Assembly (NCBI GenBank): GCA_947167235.1
Contig: CAMVHF010000005.1
Span: 1-44,861 of the forward strand
Reading direction: 5' to 3'
DNA length: 44,861 bases
DNA from: an uncultured Alphaproteobacteria bacterium
GTDB taxonomy: Bacteria > Pseudomonadota > Alphaproteobacteria > RF32 > CAG-239
Positions 42,478 through 44,861 of the stretch are shown here, piece after piece (the stretch's first letter is position 1; every line of letters begins with the position of its first letter). The notes under the pieces are model-generated. The model was not told the DNA's origin. It worked only from the letters and a program-made list of their open reading frames with translations, and searched no databases. The translations under genes and the position numbers were made by a program.

Positions 42478-43881
42478 ATGAAAACAGAAAATTTCGGTTC
42501 AAAATGGGGTGCAATTTTAGCGGCGGCCGGTTCGGCCATCGGCTTGGGAAATATATGGCGATTTCCGTATTTGGTCGGTGAGTACGGCGGATTCGGATTT
42601 ATATTTTTATATACGCTGATTTTAATTTTTATCTGCAACCCGATTATGATTACCGAGTTAACGCTGGGCCGAACAGCGCGTTCAAGTATCGTCGATACGT
42701 TTTCCGTAATCGGCGAAAAAGCCGGTATGAAACATCTCGGTTTATGGAAATTTTTTGGCGGCTGGATGGGAATTATAGGCCTGTTTTTGATTATCTCTTT
42801 TTACTTTTTGGTTGCCGGTTGGGTTATATATTATCTGTTTGAAGCGATAAACGGTAATCTGTTATTGTTGTCTGATGCCAAAAAATTAAATGACAGTTTT
42901 ACGGCACTGAGCCAAAATTTTTCACTGCAATATGCGTGTGCTTTGGTGTTTTTGCTTCTGACGGCTTTGATTATTGCTTGCGGTGTTAAAGCCGGTATTG
43001 AGCGTGTCAGTTTTTATCTGATGCCGGTTTTGTTTGTGATTTTTGTGGCTTTAGCGGTTCAGTCAATATTTATCGACGGTTCAAAAGAGGGATTTGCATA
43101 TTTGTTAAAACCGGATTGGAAATCGCTCGGTTTTACGGCGGATGGCTTTGATGCTTTTCGATTTGGTAAAGTATTTTCCGCCGCGTTAGGTCAAGCTTTT
43201 ATATCTTTATCGCTCGGCTACGGTATGCTACTGGTATATGGTTCGTATGTGGCAAATAAAGAAAATATTTTTTCGATGGTTAAGTCAATCGAAATTTTTG
43301 ATACGTTGGCAGCATATTTAAGTGCGATTATTATCATTCCGGCGATTTTTGCGGTCGGTATTGCGCCGACATCCGGACCGGGGTTGACTTTTATCAGTCT
43401 GCCGATGGTCTTTCAAAAGGTTGCCGGCGGCGGTTTTTGGTCGATAATGTTTTATCTGTTGCTTTTATTGGCAACGCTGACATCTGTGATTTCGGTGTAC
43501 GAAGGTGTTACCAATCTGTTTATTCAAAAATATAAAATGAAGAGAACTTCGGCGGTGGTCGTTGTGTTGGGAATTTCCGTTGTCGGTTTAACGGCAGTTG
43601 CTTTGTCGTTTTCGGGAACTTGGAATATTAAAGTATTCGGTCGCGATTTGTTTGATTTGTTTGATCACCTGTCAACCGCATACACATCTTCGATTATGGC
43701 GATTGTGATGTCGCTGTTTGCCGGTTACGGTGTGCATAAGGTGCTGTTCCGTAATATCGGGATCAGCAGTAAAGTCAATAGTCGATTTGCAAAATACTAT
43801 TTGTTTTCTTTGCGCTATTTCGTCCCTGTTTTTATCAGTATTTTACTGCTGTTATCATTATATGAGGATTTTATAAAATAA
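42478..43881 (+). CDS. Sodium-dependent neurotransmitter-symporter (SNF) family transporter
   Basis: The product has 467 residues with eleven or twelve membrane helices, about the length of LeuT-type bacterial members. Helix 1 has the family signature WGAILAAAGSAIGLGNIWRF (20 residues), whose unwound G/N region binds Na+ and substrate. ELTLGRTAR follows helix 2, and GQAFISLSLGYGMLLVYGSY (20 residues) marks helix 6. It probably imports an amino acid or similar compound with Na+; the substrate cannot be read. Own promoter; the hairpin at 44014-44057 may terminate it. Confidence 0.9.
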   Translation: MKTENFGSKWGAILAAAGSAIGLGNIWRFPYLVGEYGGFGFIFLYTLILIFICNPIMITELTLGRTARSSIVDTFSVIGEKAGMKHLGLWKFFGGWMGIIGLFLIISFYFLVAGWVIYYLFEAINGNLLLLSDAKKLNDSFTALSQNFSLQYACALVFLLLTALIIACGVKAGIERVSFYLMPVLFVIFVALAVQSIFIDGSKEGFAYLLKPDWKSLGFTADGFDAFRFGKVFSAALGQAFISLSLGYGMLLVYGSYVANKENIFSMVKSIEIFDTLAAYLSAIIIIPAIFAVGIAPTSGPGLTFISLPMVFQKVAGGGFWSIMFYLLLLLATLTSVISVYEGVTNLFIQKYKMKRTSAVVVVLGISVVGLTAVALSFSGTWNIKVFGRDLFDLFDHLSTAYTSSIMAIVMSLFAGYGVHKVLFRNIGISSKVNSRFAKYYLFSLRYFVPVFISILLLLSLYEDFIK

Positions 43882-43975
43882 AGGCTGCATTAAATAATTT
43901 TGTTGAAAATCTTTTTTAACCGTCGCTCATTCGCTTTGCTTACCGGCATACACCCGTATGCCTTTCGCTTGTAGT

Positions 43976-44077
43976 CGAACTCACTTATCCGTGAGTTCTT
44001 CTCCCACCTATCACGTTTAAAACAAAAAAACACCGTAAGGGTGCTTTTTTTGTTTTAATGGCGGATAGAGTGAGATT
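43976..44077. repeat. Direct repeat copy A, including a 3' fragment of tRNA-Ser
   Basis: It matches 44155-44255 at an offset of 178-179 bases with few differences. It contains a gaactcac/gtgagttc hairpin, the motif cttctcccacctatcacg, a terminator-like hairpin (44014-44057), and the last bases of tRNA-Ser up to agatt, where similarity ends. The rest of 43882-43975 holds one hairpin (GGCATAC-accc-GTATGCC, 43945-43962) and cgctt-rich sequence, with no gene. Confidence 0.8.
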
Positions 44078-44154
44078 ATTCCGCTTCGCTCCATTCCTCC
44101 TTCTTCGCTCGCTATCGCTCACCGGCGCTCTTTCGCTCGCCTCTCAGTCGTCGG

Positions 44155-44255
44155 CGAACTCACTTTCTCGTGAGTTCTTCTCCCACCTATCACGTTTAAA
44201 ACAAAAAAACACCGCAAGGGTGCTTTTTTGTTTTAATGGCGGATAGAGTGAGATT
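44155..44255. repeat. Direct repeat copy B, overlapping the 3' end of tRNA-Ser
   Basis: This is the second copy of the repeat. Its last 19 bases (44237-44255) are the 3' end of the intact tRNA-Ser gene. Between the copies (44078-44154) lies cgctc-rich sequence without a gene. Confidence 0.8.
44193..44236. terminator. Terminator of tRNA-Ser (bidirectional)
   Basis: gttttaaaac-like flanks surround cacc/ggtg stems closed by A/T runs: aaaacaaaaaaacaccg then aagggtgcttttttgtttt. Read on the minus strand it follows the tRNA 3' end directly. Confidence 0.7.
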
Positions 44256-44327
44256 CGAACTCACGGTACCCTTTAGGGGCACACACGATTTCCAATCGTG
44301 CGCCTTCGACCACTCGGCCATCTATCC
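44237..44327 (-). tRNA. tRNA-Ser (anticodon GGA)
   Basis: The gene is 91 bases including an encoded CCA (44237-44239). Acceptor ggataga pairs with tctatcc, with discriminator G. The D arm is ggccgagtggtcgaaggc. The anticodon stem cacga/tcgtg holds loop ttGGAaa. A long class II variable arm (gtgccccta...agggtacc) is present, and the T arm is gtgag-ttcgaat-ctcac. Anticodon GGA reads UCC and UCU serine codons. The 3' end is duplicated 178 bases downstream of the gene. Confidence 0.96.
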
Positions 44328-44342
44328 TTTAAAATCTAACTT

Positions 44343-44371
44343 TGTATATACCGATATTTTTAATTTCGCAA
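44343..44371 (-). promoter_or_regulatory. Candidate promoter of tRNA-Ser
   Basis: On the minus strand TTGCGA (44366-44371) and TATACA (44343-44348) are 17 bases apart, about 16 bases before the mature tRNA 5' end. Confidence 0.5.
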
Positions 44372-44677
44372 CAATTTTTTTCCGTATTACGCAATAAATG
44401 TGACATAAACACTGGAATAAAAAATTTATCGCAATAAAAATATTATATAAATTTTAATAAATAAGAATAATATTTATTTTAAACTTGACATTTATTATTT
44501 GACATCGTAGAGTTTAAACGTAAATCGGATGGGAATTTATTTGCGTTAAATTGTAATGTTAACCGATTTTATGGCGAAAGGAGACAAAATAATCAATATC
44601 CGTTTTTATAATAACTTAAAATATTAGAAAAAGGAAAAAACCTATTGATAAGCAAATTTTACGAGAGGAGTTAAAAA
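44372..44677. other. AT-rich spacer before the right-edge gene
   Basis: The stretch is very AT-rich. It has a possible plus-strand promoter TTGACA (44485-44490), 17 bases, TAGAGT (44508-44513), and a second TTGACA at 44499. A short frame after atggcgaaaggagacaaa (44571) has only about 18 codons and is not called. Nothing else is seen. Confidence 0.4.
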
Positions 44678-44861
44678 ATGGATATTTGGAAAAAATATAA
44701 ATCCCCGTTAGGCTATGAAACGGGAGATAATAAAGTAGATACGTTTGGTGTTGACCATAGTCAGTTTTCGCTTCGTGATGAGATAGAGTATCAAACAGCA
44801 CGGGCGGAACGTGAAAATCAACTCATACAAAACTACAATAATCAAGGCATAACGGAAAACT
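44678..44861 (+). CDS. Start of a gene running off the window, unknown function
   Basis: The ATG at 44678 follows an ideal gagaggag site and the frame stays open to the last base (61 codons). It begins MDIWKKYKSPLGYETGDNKV, then DTFGVDHSQFSLRDEIEYQT, and is hydrophilic, rich in Q/N/E, without a signal peptide. No family is recognised from the visible part. The long AT-rich leader with its own promoter candidate and the position next to a tRNA with a duplicated end make an accessory or mobile-element gene possible. Confidence 0.6.
   Translation, partial: MDIWKKYKSPLGYETGDNKVDTFGVDHSQFSLRDEIEYQTARAERENQLIQNYNNQGITEN

Noticed and set aside
43882..44236. A genomic island between att-like repeats
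   Set aside because: Only 77 bases separate the two copies and there is no integrase, so at most a scar can be claimed.
44058..44246. Open frame of 62 codons between the repeat copies
   Set aside because: It lies in cgctc-rich repeat sequence, runs into the tRNA 3' end and has no ribosome binding site.
44616..44801. Minus-strand open frame of 61 codons at the right edge
   Set aside because: It overlaps the plus-strand gene at 44678, which has an ideal ribosome binding site; the minus frame has none and reads as an aromatic-rich shadow.

Overview
The window looks like chromosomal DNA of an AT-rich, Gram-negative, probably anaerobic and host-associated alphaproteobacterium. The Gram-negative assignment rests on lptF-lptD-surA-ksgA and tolQRA; the alphaproteobacterial one on gene content and protein resemblance (ParE, LptF, RecX, ObgE/RsfS/RlmH, GAF-type PtsP). 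A rubrerythrin suggests oxygen-sensitive metabolism, and a secreted serpin suggests contact with host or competitor proteases. Almost all genes are intact and densely packed. Several classical clusters lack usual members: tolQRA has no tolB-pal, obgE-rsfS-rlmH no proBA/nadD, rpsB-tsf no pyrH-frr, lptF-lptD no lptG, surA-ksgA no pdxA, and prfA no prmC. This is consistent with a rearranged or reduced genome; whether those genes are absent or relocated cannot be seen here.

Layout. 1-2.2 kb: an in-frame join of a Ca2+/cation antiporter fragment to an unrelated protein, a secreted protein, a small membrane protein, and an elaborate palindromic repeat with tandemly expanded arms. 2.2-6.7 kb: tolQRA, a membrane glycosyltransferase and rubrerythrin. 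6.7-11.2 kb: rplU-rpmA-obgE-rsfS, a serpin, rlmH and a nucleoside deaminase. 11.2-16.8 kb: recX, hslO, a lipoprotein whose ribosome binding site lies in a long hairpin, apaG-like, a tandem pair of secreted HExxH proteins with their own promoter, and a phosphomannose-isomerase-type cupin. 16.8-22.3 kb: ptsP, a rodZ-like gene, hisS, prfA. 22.3-27 kb: two small membrane proteins, parE and a large secreted unknown. 27-30.7 kb: rpsB-tsf behind a structured leader, a DUF805 protein and an MFS transporter. 30.7-36.9 kb, minus strand: lptF-lptD-surA-ksgA and grpE. 37-44.9 kb: an enlarged glycogen-synthase-like enzyme, an accessory patch (ankyrin protein, PD-(D/E)XK-like protein, unknown 233-residue protein), a deoxyinosine-glycosylase-like enzyme with apt, an SNF-family Na+ symporter, and tRNA-Ser(GGA) with a partial tandem duplication of its 3' end. 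A gene entering from 44678 runs off the edge.

How the genes work together. Envelope genes dominate: Tol energy transduction, LPS transport (LptF, LptD), outer-membrane protein folding (SurA), lipoproteins and secreted proteins. Translation genes form the second theme: S2, EF-Ts, L21, L27, RF1, HisRS, KsgA, RlmH, RsfS, ObgE.

The strongest candidates for something undescribed are: (i) the two 386-residue secreted HExxH paralogues at 13962-16300; (ii) the serpin at 9005-10180, with prolines where inhibitory serpins have small residues; (iii) the nuclease-like/ankyrin operon at 39100-40372 facing an unknown gene; and (iv) the tRNA-Ser-linked direct repeat. Promoters recognised by eye repeatedly show a TTG-type -35 and a TATA-type -10 separated by about 16 bases.
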